A DNA stretch of 64,000 nt from Sphingobium jiangsuense (GTDB lineage: Bacteria; Pseudomonadota; Alphaproteobacteria; Sphingomonadales; Sphingomonadaceae). Positions 1 to 8,430 of the stretch are shown here, one piece after another. Made by a program: the position numbers and the translations under genes. Every line of letters starts with the position of its first letter. Within the stretch, counting starts at the first letter, position 1. Location of the stretch: contig NZ_JACIDT010000008.1 in NCBI RefSeq assembly GCF_014196495.1, forward strand, positions 62,001-126,000, written 5' to 3'. Under the pieces are notes generated by a model. The model did not search any database and had not been told where the DNA came from. It saw nothing but the letters and a program-made list of their open reading frames with translations.

Positions 1-1361
1 AGCTGATCCATGGCGGCCTGCGCTATCTGGAACATGGCGAATTCCGGCTCGTGCGCGAAGCGCTGATCGAGCGCGAGCGCCTGCTCGCGATCGCGCCCCA
101 TATCATCGAGCCGATGAACTTCCTGCTGCCCAGGGTCGCGGGGATGAGGCCGGGGTGGATGATCCGGCTGGGGCTGTTCCTCTACGACCATCTCGGCAGG
201 CGGGGAAGGCTCGCCCGCTCCCGCGCCGTCAGCCTGAAGGGGCCGCCCTACGGCAACGGGCTGCGGGCAGGGGTGGCGAGCCGGGGCTTCCTCTATTCGG
301 ACTGCCGCGTGGACGACAGCAGGCTCGTCATCCTCAACGCCCTCGACGCGCATGAGCACAGGGCCACGGTGACGACGCGAACCCGGCTGGTCTCGGCATC
401 GCGCGACGGCGCAGGCTGGGCCGCGCTGCTCGACCGGGACGGGCGGAAGATGCGGGTCCGCGCGCGCACGCTGGTCAATGCGGCGGGGCCGTGGACCGCC
501 GAGCTGCTGACCCATATCGAAGGAACCCGCTTCATCTCGACCATCCGCCTCGTCAAGGGCAGCCATATCGTCGTTCCGCGCCTTTACGAGGGGAAACATT
601 GCTTTCTGCTCCAGAATCCGGATGGCCGCGTGGTGTTCGCCATCCCCTATGAGGACAGGTTCACGCTGGTCGGAACGACCGAGGAACTATGGAGCGAGCC
701 ACTGGGACCGGCGCGAATCAGCGCGGCGGAAACCGACTATCTTCTCGCCACGATCCGCCGCTATTTCACCGCCGCGCCCGAAGCCGACGCCGTGGTGTGG
801 AGCTATGCGGGCATCAGGGCGCTCTATGACGATCACGCGGCCGACGCATCGGCGATAACGCGCGACTATGTGCTGGAGGTGGACGGCGATGCCGAACGCG
901 CGCCGATCCTGAGCATATTCGGCGGCAAGATAACCACCTACCGGCGGCTGGCGGAAGAAGCGCTCGGCAAATTGGCGGCCTGGCTGCCGATGGGCGCGCC
1001 GTGGACCGGGGGGAGCCCCCTTCCCGGCGGCGATCTGGAAGGCGGCAGCAGGGACAGGCTCCTTACCGCGCTGATCGCGGCCTGTCCCGGCCTGCCCGAA
1101 GAGGTGCTGCGCCGCTATGTCAGAACCTATGGCACCCGGACGCTGGACATGCTCGGCACGGCCCGCGCGCCCGATGCGATGGGCGAGCATTTCGGGCAGG
1201 GCCTCCACGCCGTCGAGGTCGATTATCTCGTCGATCGCGAATGGGCGCGCACGGCGGAGGACATCCTGTTCCGCCGCACCAGACTCGGCCTGCATATGCC
1301 GGAGGAAGGCAAAGCGCGCCTCGACGCCTATCTGGCCCGGCGCTGGAAGGAGGCTGGCTGA
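1..1361 (+). CDS. glpD: Glycerol-3-phosphate dehydrogenase (5'-truncated)
   Basis: FAD-dependent sn-glycerol-3-phosphate dehydrogenase, which oxidises glycerol 3-phosphate to dihydroxyacetone phosphate at the inner membrane and passes electrons to quinone. About 452 residues are visible; the family is near 500, so the N-terminal FAD motif lies outside the window. The reading frame is open from the first bases and begins LIHGGLRYLEHGEF, the conserved GlpD segment just after the FAD-binding start. Further on are the NAAGPW segment, the KGSHIVVP stretch and the family pattern FGGKITTYRRLAEEA, followed by the helical C-terminal domain. It ends 173 bp before the next gene and seems unrelated in function to the catabolic genes that follow. 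Identification rests on these motifs. Confidence 0.93.
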   Translation, partial: LIHGGLRYLEHGEFRLVREALIERERLLAIAPHIIEPMNFLLPRVAGMRPGWMIRLGLFLYDHLGRRGRLARSRAVSLKGPPYGNGLRAGVASRGFLYSDCRVDDSRLVILNALDAHEHRATVTTRTRLVSASRDGAGWAALLDRDGRKMRVRARTLVNAAGPWTAELLTHIEGTRFISTIRLVKGSHIVVPRLYEGKHCFLLQNPDGRVVFAIPYEDRFTLVGTTEELWSEPLGPARISAAETDYLLATIRRYFTAAPEADAVVWSYAGIRALYDDHAADASAITRDYVLEVDGDAERAPILSIFGGKITTYRRLAEEALGKLAAWLPMGAPWTGGSPLPGGDLEGGSRDRLLTALIAACPGLPEEVLRRYVRTYGTRTLDMLGTARAPDAMGEHFGQGLHAVEVDYLVDREWARTAEDILFRRTRLGLHMPEEGKARLDAYLARRWKEAG

Positions 1362-1431
1362 AAGCCGGTTTCGGCCGGTTCAGCGCACCGGAAGGTGATG
1401 GCCGCACGACAGGGGTTGCATTTTGCCCTGA

Positions 1432-1453
1432 ATTAAATAAACGTTCATTAAAT
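1432..1453. promoter_or_regulatory. 22-bp imperfect palindrome, TetR-type operator candidate
   Basis: An AT-rich inverted repeat centred on AACGTT (between 1442 and 1443) with 9 of 11 paired positions matching. It stands out from the GC-rich background between glpD and the NTF2-fold gene, about 80 bp before that gene's start. Size and centre resemble TetR-family operators, so a TetR protein is the likely ligand. This is inference from symmetry only. Confidence 0.45.
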
Positions 1454-1534
1454 AGATGGACGACCGGACGCCTGCCGAAGGGGCCTGAGAGGCTTCTTTC
1501 CGGCGCGCTCGCGGGATTTTCGAAAGGAACAGCG

Positions 1535-1909
1535 ATGATCGACATGCCAGAGAAGAATGCCGACGCCGACGCGATCGGGCAGGTCCTCTCCTGCTATCTG
1601 AAGGGACCGCGCGAGGCGAACAGCGCCCTTATGCGGCCCGCCTTTGCCGAGGAGGCCGCGATCTGCGGCTTTCTGGGGCCGGACAAGTTCGCCGGGCCGA
1701 TCGAGATGCTGTTTTCCTTCGTCGATTCCTCCGAACCCTCGACCGGGATCGGCGCCAGCGTGAAATCCTTCTACCTGTCCGGCGGCATCGCGGTCGTGGT
1801 GGCCGAGGTCGTCAACTGGGCGGGGCATGATTTCGAGGACATACTGACCTTCGTGAAGTTCGGCGACGCATGGAAGATCAGCAGCAAGGCCTTCCGCCTG
1901 GTCGCCTGA
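1535..1909 (+). CDS. NTF2-fold protein (putative lumazine-binding / SnoaL-like)
   Basis: A 124-residue single-domain protein. The pattern is that of the putative lumazine-binding branch of the NTF2 superfamily: an N-terminal helix (DADAIGQVLSCYLKG), a strand-rich middle, and a typical ending in which FEDILTFVKFGDAWKISSK forms the last two strands. Members of this fold bind small hydrophobic ligands or act as non-enzymatic partners of catabolic enzymes. The ATG at 1535 has AAAGGA upstream. It is preceded by a palindromic operator candidate and followed by a separate promoter candidate for the esterase. No catalytic residues can be named; the function is unknown. Confidence 0.75.
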   Translation: MIDMPEKNADADAIGQVLSCYLKGPREANSALMRPAFAEEAAICGFLGPDKFAGPIEMLFSFVDSSEPSTGIGASVKSFYLSGGIAVVVAEVVNWAGHDFEDILTFVKFGDAWKISSKAFRLVA

Positions 1910-1971
1910 TATGCGGAACATCCCCGCAGGACGGGCGCACGGCGCGGGCGTCATGCGCGTCCATCGATCTA

Positions 1972-2022
1972 ACTAAATAATCAGTAAGTAAACTTGACTC
2001 CGGGAGGCGCGCCGCATAGGCT
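1972..2022 (+). promoter_or_regulatory. Promoter with operator-like palindrome before the esterase operon
   Basis: TTGACT at 1994-1999 and TAGGCT at 2017-2022 are separated by 17 bp, giving a plausible sigma-70 type promoter. Immediately upstream, 1972-1985 reads ACTAAATAATCAGT, an imperfect palindrome (ACTNANT/ANTNAGT). The promoter would serve the esterase-to-EthD gene run. Assigned by inspection only. Confidence 0.4.
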
Positions 2023-2048
2023 CGCCCCTGTTGAACGGGAGTGGTCGG

Positions 2049-3719
2049 ATGCATCGACGGGAATTCCTCTTCGCTTCGGCTCTGGGCCTTGGGGGGCTCG
2101 GCGCGGGCAACAGCTGGGCCGGGGCCGGGAAACCCATCGGCGCAGGGCAGGGGACCGGGCATCCCGTCGTCCGGACCTCCGAAGGGCTGGCCCGCGGCTA
2201 TGGCGATGGCGGCGTCTCGGTTTTCAAGGGCCTGCGCTATGGCGCGGCCACCGGAGGGGCGGGGCGGTTCAGAAGATCGCGCCCGCCCGAACGCTGGCGG
2301 GGCATCCGCGATTTCCACGCCTATGGCGAAAGCGCGCCCCAGCTCGCCAATCGCGATCCGCAGATCGGCCTGCCGGCGGTCGAGCCGGATTTGTGGGCCT
2401 CCTTCACATCGCCCGCCGCGCAGGGCGAGGATTGCCTGCGCCTCAACATCTGGACGCCCTCCGCGCGGCCGGAGGCGCAGCGGCCTGTGCTGGTCTGGAT
2501 CCACGGCGGCGGCTTTCGCGAAGGATCGGGCGGCAGCAACGCGACCGACGGGCGCCTGCTGGCGGCGTCCAACGACGTGGTGGTCGTGACGCTCAATCAC
2601 AGGCTCGGCGTGTTCGGCTTTCTGTCGCTCGATCATTTCGACGCGTCCTATGCGGATTCCGGCAATGTCGGCATGCTCGACATCGTCGATGCGCTGAAAT
2701 GGATTCGCGCGAACATCCGCAATTTCGGCGGCGATCCCGACCGGGTGACGGTGTTCGGGGAATCGGGCGGCGGGGCGAAGGTAAGCACGCTGCTCGCCAT
2801 GCCGGAGGCGGTGGGGCTGTTCGCCCGCGCCATCTGCCAGAGCGGCGTGCTGATATGGGGCGAGGAGCGGGAGGCCGCGCGAAAGGCGGCCGATGCGGTG
2901 CTGGATCATGCGGGCATCCGTCCCGGCGACGTCGAAGCGCTCGCCGCCCTGCCGACCGCAAAATTGCTGGCAAGCGTGAACGCGCTGGGGCCGGCGGTGG
3001 CGCGGCAGTTCATGCCGGTGATCGGCGGCAGCCTGCCGACGCATCCCTTCGCCGATGGCGCGCCGGATATCAGCGCCCATATTCCGCTGATCATCGGCAC
3101 CAGCCGCGACGAGGCGCGCAATCTGGTCGGCTCGCCCGCCATGTTCGCGCTGGATTGGGAAAGCCTGCCACGAACCCTGCAAAAGATGTTCTCGATCGAC
3201 CCCGCCGGGATCGTTTCGGGCTATCGCGCGCTCTATCCGGAATATTCGCCCTCCGACATCTTCTTCGCCGTGATGAGCCAGTTCCTGATCATCCGCTCGG
3301 CGATCCACGCGGCGGAGGCGCGGGCGCGGCAGGCGGGCGCGCGCACCTGGGTCTATAGCCTCGAATGGCCGACGCCGGTCGCGGGGGGCAGGTTCGGCGC
3401 GCCGCACAGCCTGTCGGTTCCGCTCGTCTTCGGCACGATGGAGGCGGTGCCCAGCATGGTGCCCGCCAATGCGGAGTCCGTCGCCCTGTCCGGCCTGATG
3501 AGGGAGCTTTGGACGAGTTTCGCGGCGGAGGGGCAGCCCCGGTCCTCCCAGATCGAATGGCCGCTCTATTTCGCGCCCGCGCGCCGGACGCTGGCGCTGG
3601 ATGCGCCGCCCGCCGTCCGCGGGAACCTCCGGGCCGCGGAACGGCGGATATTGGCGGACCTGCCATGGTTCGACACCAATGGCGGCCATCGCCCGCCGCC
3701 CGCCGACGCGGCGGCCTGA
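2049..3719 (+). CDS. Carboxylesterase type B family, Tat-type signal
   Basis: A 556-residue alpha/beta hydrolase of the carboxylesterase B family, predicted to hydrolyse carboxylic esters. The start at 2049 gives MHRREFLFASALGLGG, a twin-arginine-like signal, and has GGGAG 7 bp upstream; an earlier TTG is less likely. The oxyanion loop HGGGF is near residues 152-156 and the nucleophile elbow GESGGG has Ser239. GTSRDEARN supplies the family acid residue and GAPHSLSVPLVFG the catalytic histidine region. The signal implies export to the periplasm or attachment outside the inner membrane. As first enzyme of a run with an aldehyde dehydrogenase and a lactonase, it could release an alcohol or acid from an ester substrate; the substrate is not known. 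Confidence 0.88.
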   Translation: MHRREFLFASALGLGGLGAGNSWAGAGKPIGAGQGTGHPVVRTSEGLARGYGDGGVSVFKGLRYGAATGGAGRFRRSRPPERWRGIRDFHAYGESAPQLANRDPQIGLPAVEPDLWASFTSPAAQGEDCLRLNIWTPSARPEAQRPVLVWIHGGGFREGSGGSNATDGRLLAASNDVVVVTLNHRLGVFGFLSLDHFDASYADSGNVGMLDIVDALKWIRANIRNFGGDPDRVTVFGESGGGAKVSTLLAMPEAVGLFARAICQSGVLIWGEEREAARKAADAVLDHAGIRPGDVEALAALPTAKLLASVNALGPAVARQFMPVIGGSLPTHPFADGAPDISAHIPLIIGTSRDEARNLVGSPAMFALDWESLPRTLQKMFSIDPAGIVSGYRALYPEYSPSDIFFAVMSQFLIIRSAIHAAEARARQAGARTWVYSLEWPTPVAGGRFGAPHSLSVPLVFGTMEAVPSMVPANAESVALSGLMRELWTSFAAEGQPRSSQIEWPLYFAPARRTLALDAPPAVRGNLRAAERRILADLPWFDTNGGHRPPPADAAA

Positions 3720-3764
3720 ATCCCATTGCCCGCGCTGCGGCGAAAACAACGGAAAGAGATCGGC

Positions 3765-5264
3765 ATGGCGTATAGCGGCCCTTTCACAATCGAAGCGAAA
3801 ACCAGCGACTTTCTGGAACGCGATCCCGCGATCTTCATCGACGGGGAGCGGCTGTCCCCGGCGGGGCGGGATATGCTGCCCGTCTACGATCCGTCGTCGG
3901 GCCGGCCGATCGCGCATATGGTGGACGCGCTGGACGAGGATGTGGACCGGGCGGTCCGGTCCGCCAGCGCCGCCTTTCGCGACGGGCGCTGGCGCAATAT
4001 GAGGCCCGCCGACCGGGAGAGGATCCTCTATCGCTTTTCCGGGCTGATCGAGCAGAATGCCGAGGCGCTGGCGCAGCTGGAATCGCTGGAGCAGGGCAAA
4101 TCCATCCACCTGGCGCGCCTGTTCGCCAGCGGGGCCTCGTCCGAATGGCTACGCTACGCCGCCGGGCTTACGACCAAGATCACCGGCCAGTCGCTGGAGC
4201 TTTCCCTGCCGCCGGGGCCGGACCACTGGACGGCCTATACCCGCCGCGAGCCGATCGGCGTGGTCGCCGCCATCGCGCCGTGGAATTTCCCGATGCTCAT
4301 CGCGATCTGGAAGATCGCCCCGGCGCTGGCGGCGGGGTGCTCGATCGTGCTCAAGCCTTCGGAATTCACACCCCTTTCCGCGCTCTGGCTGGCGGAGCTG
4401 GCGATCGAGGCCGGGGTTCCGGCCGGGGTGTTCAACGTCGTCACCGGGCGGGGCGGCGGGGCGGGCGGCGCGCTGGTCCGCCATCGGCTGGTGAACAAGA
4501 TCAGCTTCACCGGATCGACCGCCACCGGCAAGGCGATCGGCCATTGCGCGATGGACGCCATGGTGCCCGCGTCGCTGGAACTGGGCGGCAAGAACCCCGC
4601 CATCGTGCTGGCGGACGCCGATATGGACGGCACCGTCGCCGGGCTGATGATGGGGGCCTTCTTCAACCAGGGGCAGGTCTGCGCGGCGGCATCCCGCCTC
4701 TATGTCGAGGCGGCCGCGCATGACCGGCTGGTCGCCGCGCTGGAGGCCGCGATCCGGTCCATGCCGGTCGGCCCCGGCCTGGATCCCGACGCGCAGGTCA
4801 ATCCGCTGGTGTCCGCCGTCCATCTGGAGAAGGTCAACCGCTATCTCGACGATGCGCGCGCCAAGGGGGCGACCGTCATCGGCGGCGCGCCGGTTCCGGC
4901 GGACGGCGGCTATTATGCCGGCCCCGCACTGGTGCTGGAGGCCGGGGACGACGTCGCGCTAGTGCGCGAGGAAGTGTTCGGTCCCCTCCTCAACGTGGCG
5001 AAGGTCGCGGACAGGCAGGAAGCCGTCGCGCGCGCCAACGACACCGAGATGGGGCTGACCGCCAGCGTCTGGACGTCCGACCTCAGCGCCGCGATGACGC
5101 TGACGCGCCAGCTCGAAGCGGGCACGGTGTGGGTCAACGCGCACAACTTCATCGATCCGAACATGCCGTTCGGGGGCATGAAGCAATCCGGCATCGGCCG
5201 GGATTTCGGCACGGAATGGCTGAACGCCTATACCGACATCAAGTCGGTCTGCATCGCCCATTGA
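3765..5264 (+). CDS. NAD(P)-dependent aldehyde dehydrogenase
   Basis: A 499-residue aldehyde dehydrogenase superfamily enzyme that oxidises an aldehyde to its acid. Visible landmarks are APWNFPM with the oxyanion Asn near 174, the FTGST nucleotide loop near 249-253, the general base Glu272 in LELGGK, and the nucleophile Cys306 in GQVCAAASR. Length is normal for the family. The ATG at 3765 follows GGAAAGAG; a longer N-terminus from 3726 is possible but has no good ribosome site. It follows the esterase by 45 bp and precedes the lactonase, so it probably oxidises an aldehyde made from the esterase product. The exact substrate cannot be read from the sequence. Confidence 0.9.
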   Translation: MAYSGPFTIEAKTSDFLERDPAIFIDGERLSPAGRDMLPVYDPSSGRPIAHMVDALDEDVDRAVRSASAAFRDGRWRNMRPADRERILYRFSGLIEQNAEALAQLESLEQGKSIHLARLFASGASSEWLRYAAGLTTKITGQSLELSLPPGPDHWTAYTRREPIGVVAAIAPWNFPMLIAIWKIAPALAAGCSIVLKPSEFTPLSALWLAELAIEAGVPAGVFNVVTGRGGGAGGALVRHRLVNKISFTGSTATGKAIGHCAMDAMVPASLELGGKNPAIVLADADMDGTVAGLMMGAFFNQGQVCAAASRLYVEAAAHDRLVAALEAAIRSMPVGPGLDPDAQVNPLVSAVHLEKVNRYLDDARAKGATVIGGAPVPADGGYYAGPALVLEAGDDVALVREEVFGPLLNVAKVADRQEAVARANDTEMGLTASVWTSDLSAAMTLTRQLEAGTVWVNAHNFIDPNMPFGGMKQSGIGRDFGTEWLNAYTDIKSVCIAH

Positions 5265-5342
5265 GGGGGGCAAGCCGCCGCTTTCCCGCCGCCTTCCTGT
5301 TTCCTTCACCATCCGGCCCCGGCGGGCGCCGGATCATCGGGC

Positions 5343-6272
5343 ATGACCATGACCTTATTCGCGACCCATGAAACCGAATTGCTGCTCGACTGGAAGGCGG
5401 CCATCGCCGAGGCGCCGATATGGGACGCCGCGCGGGGCAGCTTCTGGTGCGTCGACAATGTCGTCGGAGACGTGATCGAGATCGGCGTCGACGGGAAGGT
5501 GCGGCAGACCATCCGCCGCGACCGGCCGGTGGCGGCGGTCCTTCCCCGGCGGGCGGGCGGCCTGCTGCTGGCCGAGGGACTGGCCTTCACGCTGCTGGAC
5601 GCGGACGGCGGCGAACGCGTCCTTGCAACGCTCGACGCGAATCCGGCGACGACCCGGATCAACGAGGCCAAATGCGATCCGCAGGGGCGCGTCTGGGCGG
5701 GCACGGTGGCGGCGGCCCTCCCGGTCGGCGGGGCCGCCCTCTATCGCGTCGATGCCGCGGGCCGCGTGGACCGCATGGTCGATGGCCTCACCATCGGCAA
5801 CGGCATGGGGTGGAGCCCGGACGGCGGAATTTTCTATCTGGCCGATTCCCCCACCGCGCGGATCGACGCCTTCGACTTCGACGACGCGACCGGCGCATTG
5901 GGGGGCAGGCGCACGGTCGTCCATTTCGATGTCGGGGAGGGCTGGCCCGACGGCCTGTGCGTCGATGCCGAGGGCGCGATCTGGGTCGCCGTTCCGCTGA
6001 CGTCCGAGGTCCGCCGCTATTCGCCGGAAGGCGGGCTGCTCGCCCGGATGCGGATCGATGCGCCCTTCGCCACCAGTTGCGCCTTTGGCGGGGAGGATCA
6101 TTCCGCGCTGCTCGTCACCTCGGGCAGCGTCCCGCTGCCGCCGCAGATGATCGCGGCGATCGGCTTTCCCCCGCCCATGGCCGAGGCGGCGGTGCGGGCC
6201 GAACGGGCAGGCGGGCTGTTCCTCGGCAGGCCGGGCGTGCGCGGCATGCCCTCCGCGCCATTTCCGGGCTGA
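5343..6272 (+). CDS. SMP-30 / gluconolactonase family protein
   Basis: A 309-residue six-bladed beta-propeller of the SMP-30/gluconolactonase/LRE family, metal-dependent lactone hydrolases of the cytosol. The metal-binding pattern is recognisable: an N-terminal Glu in EAPIWD, an Asn in RINEAKCDPQGRVWAG, the NGMGWSPDG segment, and an Asp in WPDGLCVDAEGAIWVA. It lies in the esterase / aldehyde dehydrogenase / 2-oxo acid dehydrogenase run and could open a lactone intermediate. The ribosome site is weak; a second ATG two codons in is equally possible. A hairpin follows directly. Confidence 0.85.
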   Translation: MTMTLFATHETELLLDWKAAIAEAPIWDAARGSFWCVDNVVGDVIEIGVDGKVRQTIRRDRPVAAVLPRRAGGLLLAEGLAFTLLDADGGERVLATLDANPATTRINEAKCDPQGRVWAGTVAAALPVGGAALYRVDAAGRVDRMVDGLTIGNGMGWSPDGGIFYLADSPTARIDAFDFDDATGALGGRRTVVHFDVGEGWPDGLCVDAEGAIWVAVPLTSEVRRYSPEGGLLARMRIDAPFATSCAFGGEDHSALLVTSGSVPLPPQMIAAIGFPPPMAEAAVRAERAGGLFLGRPGVRGMPSAPFPG

Positions 6273-6273
6273 G

Positions 6274-6290
6274 GCCGCCGGACCGGCGGC
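6274..6290. terminator. GC-rich hairpin after the lactonase gene
   Basis: A perfect 8-bp inverted repeat, GCCGCCGG-A-CCGGCGGC, just after the lactonase stop and 50 bp before the E1 gene. There is no following T-run, so it may be an attenuating or mRNA-stabilising hairpin rather than a full intrinsic terminator. Confidence 0.4.
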
Positions 6291-6340
6291 GTGGCGGAAG
6301 ATGCGATGCGCTTCGGCGCGATGATGAAGGATGAAGGAAG

Positions 6341-8419
6341 ATGACTGCGGACGCCCTGGGAAAGACCCTGCGCAACTCTCCGTTGCCGGATGTGGACTGG
6401 CGCCGGATCGCCCGTCTGCTCCACCTGTCGCGGGCGCTGGACCATATGGAAGAGACGCGGCTCGTCCCTGAAAAAAAGGTGCTCTACCAGTTTTCGGCGC
6501 GGGGGCACGATATGGCCCAGATCCTGCTCGGCTGCCGCCTCGGCGACCCGAAGGATGCGGCCTGCGGCTATTACCGGTCCCGGCCGCTGCTGCTGGCGCT
6601 GGGGGTCGATGTGGCCGATGCGCTGGGTTCCGCCATGGGCAGGGCGGGGGGCTATTCCGATGGCCGGGATATCGGCGTGGTGTTCAACTATCCCAACCCC
6701 GATGGCGCATCGGCCCTGCCGATGTGCGGCGGCGTGGGGGCGCAATATACGCCGACGGCGGGCTGGGCGCAGGCGATCGAATATCATCGCGCCGTGATTG
6801 GCGACCCCGCCTATGACAGGGCCATCGCGGTGGTGCTGGGCGGCGACGGCTCGGTCGCGTCCAACGGCTTCTGGGCGGCGCTGACGATCGCCACCACGCA
6901 AAAGCTGCCGATGCTGTTCTACATAGAGGATAACGGGTTCGGCATTTCGGTCCCCTCGACCTGCCAGACGCCGGGCGGCGATATCGCGAAGAATCTGGAA
7001 AGCTGGGAAGGGCTGACGATCTTCTCCGGCGACGGCGCCGACCCGGCCGAGGCGGCCCGCCTCGTCGATCGGGCCGTCGAGCATGTCCGCGCGAACCGCG
7101 CGCCCGCGATGCTGCGGCTGACCGTTCCGCGCCTGCAAGGCCACAGCTTTCAGGACACGCAGACCTATAAGCCGGAAGAGGTGGTCGCGGCCGAATGGGC
7201 GCGCGATCCGCTGCCCCGCCTGCGGGACTATCTGGTCCCTGCGCTGATGAGCGAGGCGGAATGGCAGGGCATCGCGGCGGCGGCGGAGGCCGAGGCGGAA
7301 ACGGCCCGCGAAGCCGCCGAGGCGCGCGGCGTTTCGCGGCCCGAAGACGTGATGCGCCATGTCTTTTTCGAAGGCGAGATGCAGACCGAGGGCGGCATGC
7401 ACAACCATGGCTATGCGCCGCCGCCCGCCACCGGGAAACCGAAGCCGGAGGGCCAGCGGATCAACATGGTCACCGCCATCCGCCGCACGCTCGATCAGGA
7501 GCTGGCGATCAACGAGCGGGTCGTGCTGTTCGGCGAGGATATCGGCCCCAAGGGCGGCGTCCATGCGGTGACGCTGGGGTTGCAGGAGAAATACGGCAAG
7601 CAAAGGGTGTTCGACACCTCGCTGTCGGAAGAAGGCATTATCGGCCGCGCGGTGGGGATGGCGCTGGCCGGGCTGATGCCGGTGCCGGAAATCCAGTTCC
7701 GCAAATATGCCGAACCGGCGACCGAGCAGATCAACGATTGCGGCACGATGCGCTGGCGCACCCACAACCGCTTCGCCGCGCCGATGGTCGTGCGCATTCC
7801 CGGCGGCTTCTTCAAATGCGGCGACCCGTGGCACAGCCAGACCAACGAGGTCGCCTTCATCCACAATCCGGGCTGGAAGGTCGCGGTGCCTTCCAATGCC
7901 GAAGATGCCGTGGGCCTGCTGCGCGGGGCACTGCGCGGCAACGATCCGGTGATCTTCTTCGAGCATCGCAACCTGCTCGATCTCGCATGGGCGCGCCGCC
8001 CCTGGCCGGGCGACGACTATGTGTTGCCCTTCGGCCGGGCGAAATTCACGCGGCGGGGCGGGGACATCACGATCGTCACCTGGGGGGCGATGGTGCCGCG
8101 CTGCGAGGAAGCGGCGGACGGCGTTTCCGCCGATGTCATCGACCTGCGCACGCTGATGCCGTGGGACAGGGAGGCCGTGCTGGACTCGGTGCGCCGGACG
8201 AGGCGCTGCCTGATCGTGCACGAGGATTTGCGGACGGCGGGTTTCGGCGCGGAAATCGCGGCGGTCGTCGCCGACGAAGCCTTCATGGATCTCGACGCGC
8301 CGGTCGCGCGCCTGACCATGCCGGACATACCCAGCCCGCACAATCCGGTGCTGCTCGACCGGGCGGTGCCTTCGGTCGAGCGCATCCGCGCGAAGATCGA
8401 CGAACTGACCGGCTTTTGA
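6341..8419 (+). CDS. 2-oxo acid dehydrogenase E1, fused alpha and beta subunits
   Basis: A 692-residue thiamine-diphosphate E1 in which alpha (about 1-340) and beta (about 374-692) parts are joined in one chain. It decarboxylates a 2-oxo acid and transfers the acyl group to the lipoyl arm of E2. The thiamine-binding pattern starts at GGDGSVASNGF (GDG 168-170) and ends at EDNGFG (196-200). The beta part starts INMVTAIRRTLDQEL and has the VLFGEDIG and SLSEEGIIG segments typical of pyruvate/branched-chain E1 beta. Fused E1s are known among branched-chain-type enzymes, but the 2-oxo acid cannot be told from sequence. GAAGGAAG lies just before the ATG. The E2 gene follows after 11 bp; no E3 gene is in the window. 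Confidence 0.9.
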   Translation: MTADALGKTLRNSPLPDVDWRRIARLLHLSRALDHMEETRLVPEKKVLYQFSARGHDMAQILLGCRLGDPKDAACGYYRSRPLLLALGVDVADALGSAMGRAGGYSDGRDIGVVFNYPNPDGASALPMCGGVGAQYTPTAGWAQAIEYHRAVIGDPAYDRAIAVVLGGDGSVASNGFWAALTIATTQKLPMLFYIEDNGFGISVPSTCQTPGGDIAKNLESWEGLTIFSGDGADPAEAARLVDRAVEHVRANRAPAMLRLTVPRLQGHSFQDTQTYKPEEVVAAEWARDPLPRLRDYLVPALMSEAEWQGIAAAAEAEAETAREAAEARGVSRPEDVMRHVFFEGEMQTEGGMHNHGYAPPPATGKPKPEGQRINMVTAIRRTLDQELAINERVVLFGEDIGPKGGVHAVTLGLQEKYGKQRVFDTSLSEEGIIGRAVGMALAGLMPVPEIQFRKYAEPATEQINDCGTMRWRTHNRFAAPMVVRIPGGFFKCGDPWHSQTNEVAFIHNPGWKVAVPSNAEDAVGLLRGALRGNDPVIFFEHRNLLDLAWARRPWPGDDYVLPFGRAKFTRRGGDITIVTWGAMVPRCEEAADGVSADVIDLRTLMPWDREAVLDSVRRTRRCLIVHEDLRTAGFGAEIAAVVADEAFMDLDAPVARLTMPDIPSPHNPVLLDRAVPSVERIRAKIDELTGF

Positions 8420-8430
8420 GGAAACGGGAC

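Noticed and set aside
1878..4109. A long minus-strand open frame opposite the esterase and aldehyde dehydrogenase
   Set aside because: No recognisable domain; both opposing plus-strand genes have full catalytic motifs and ribosome sites.
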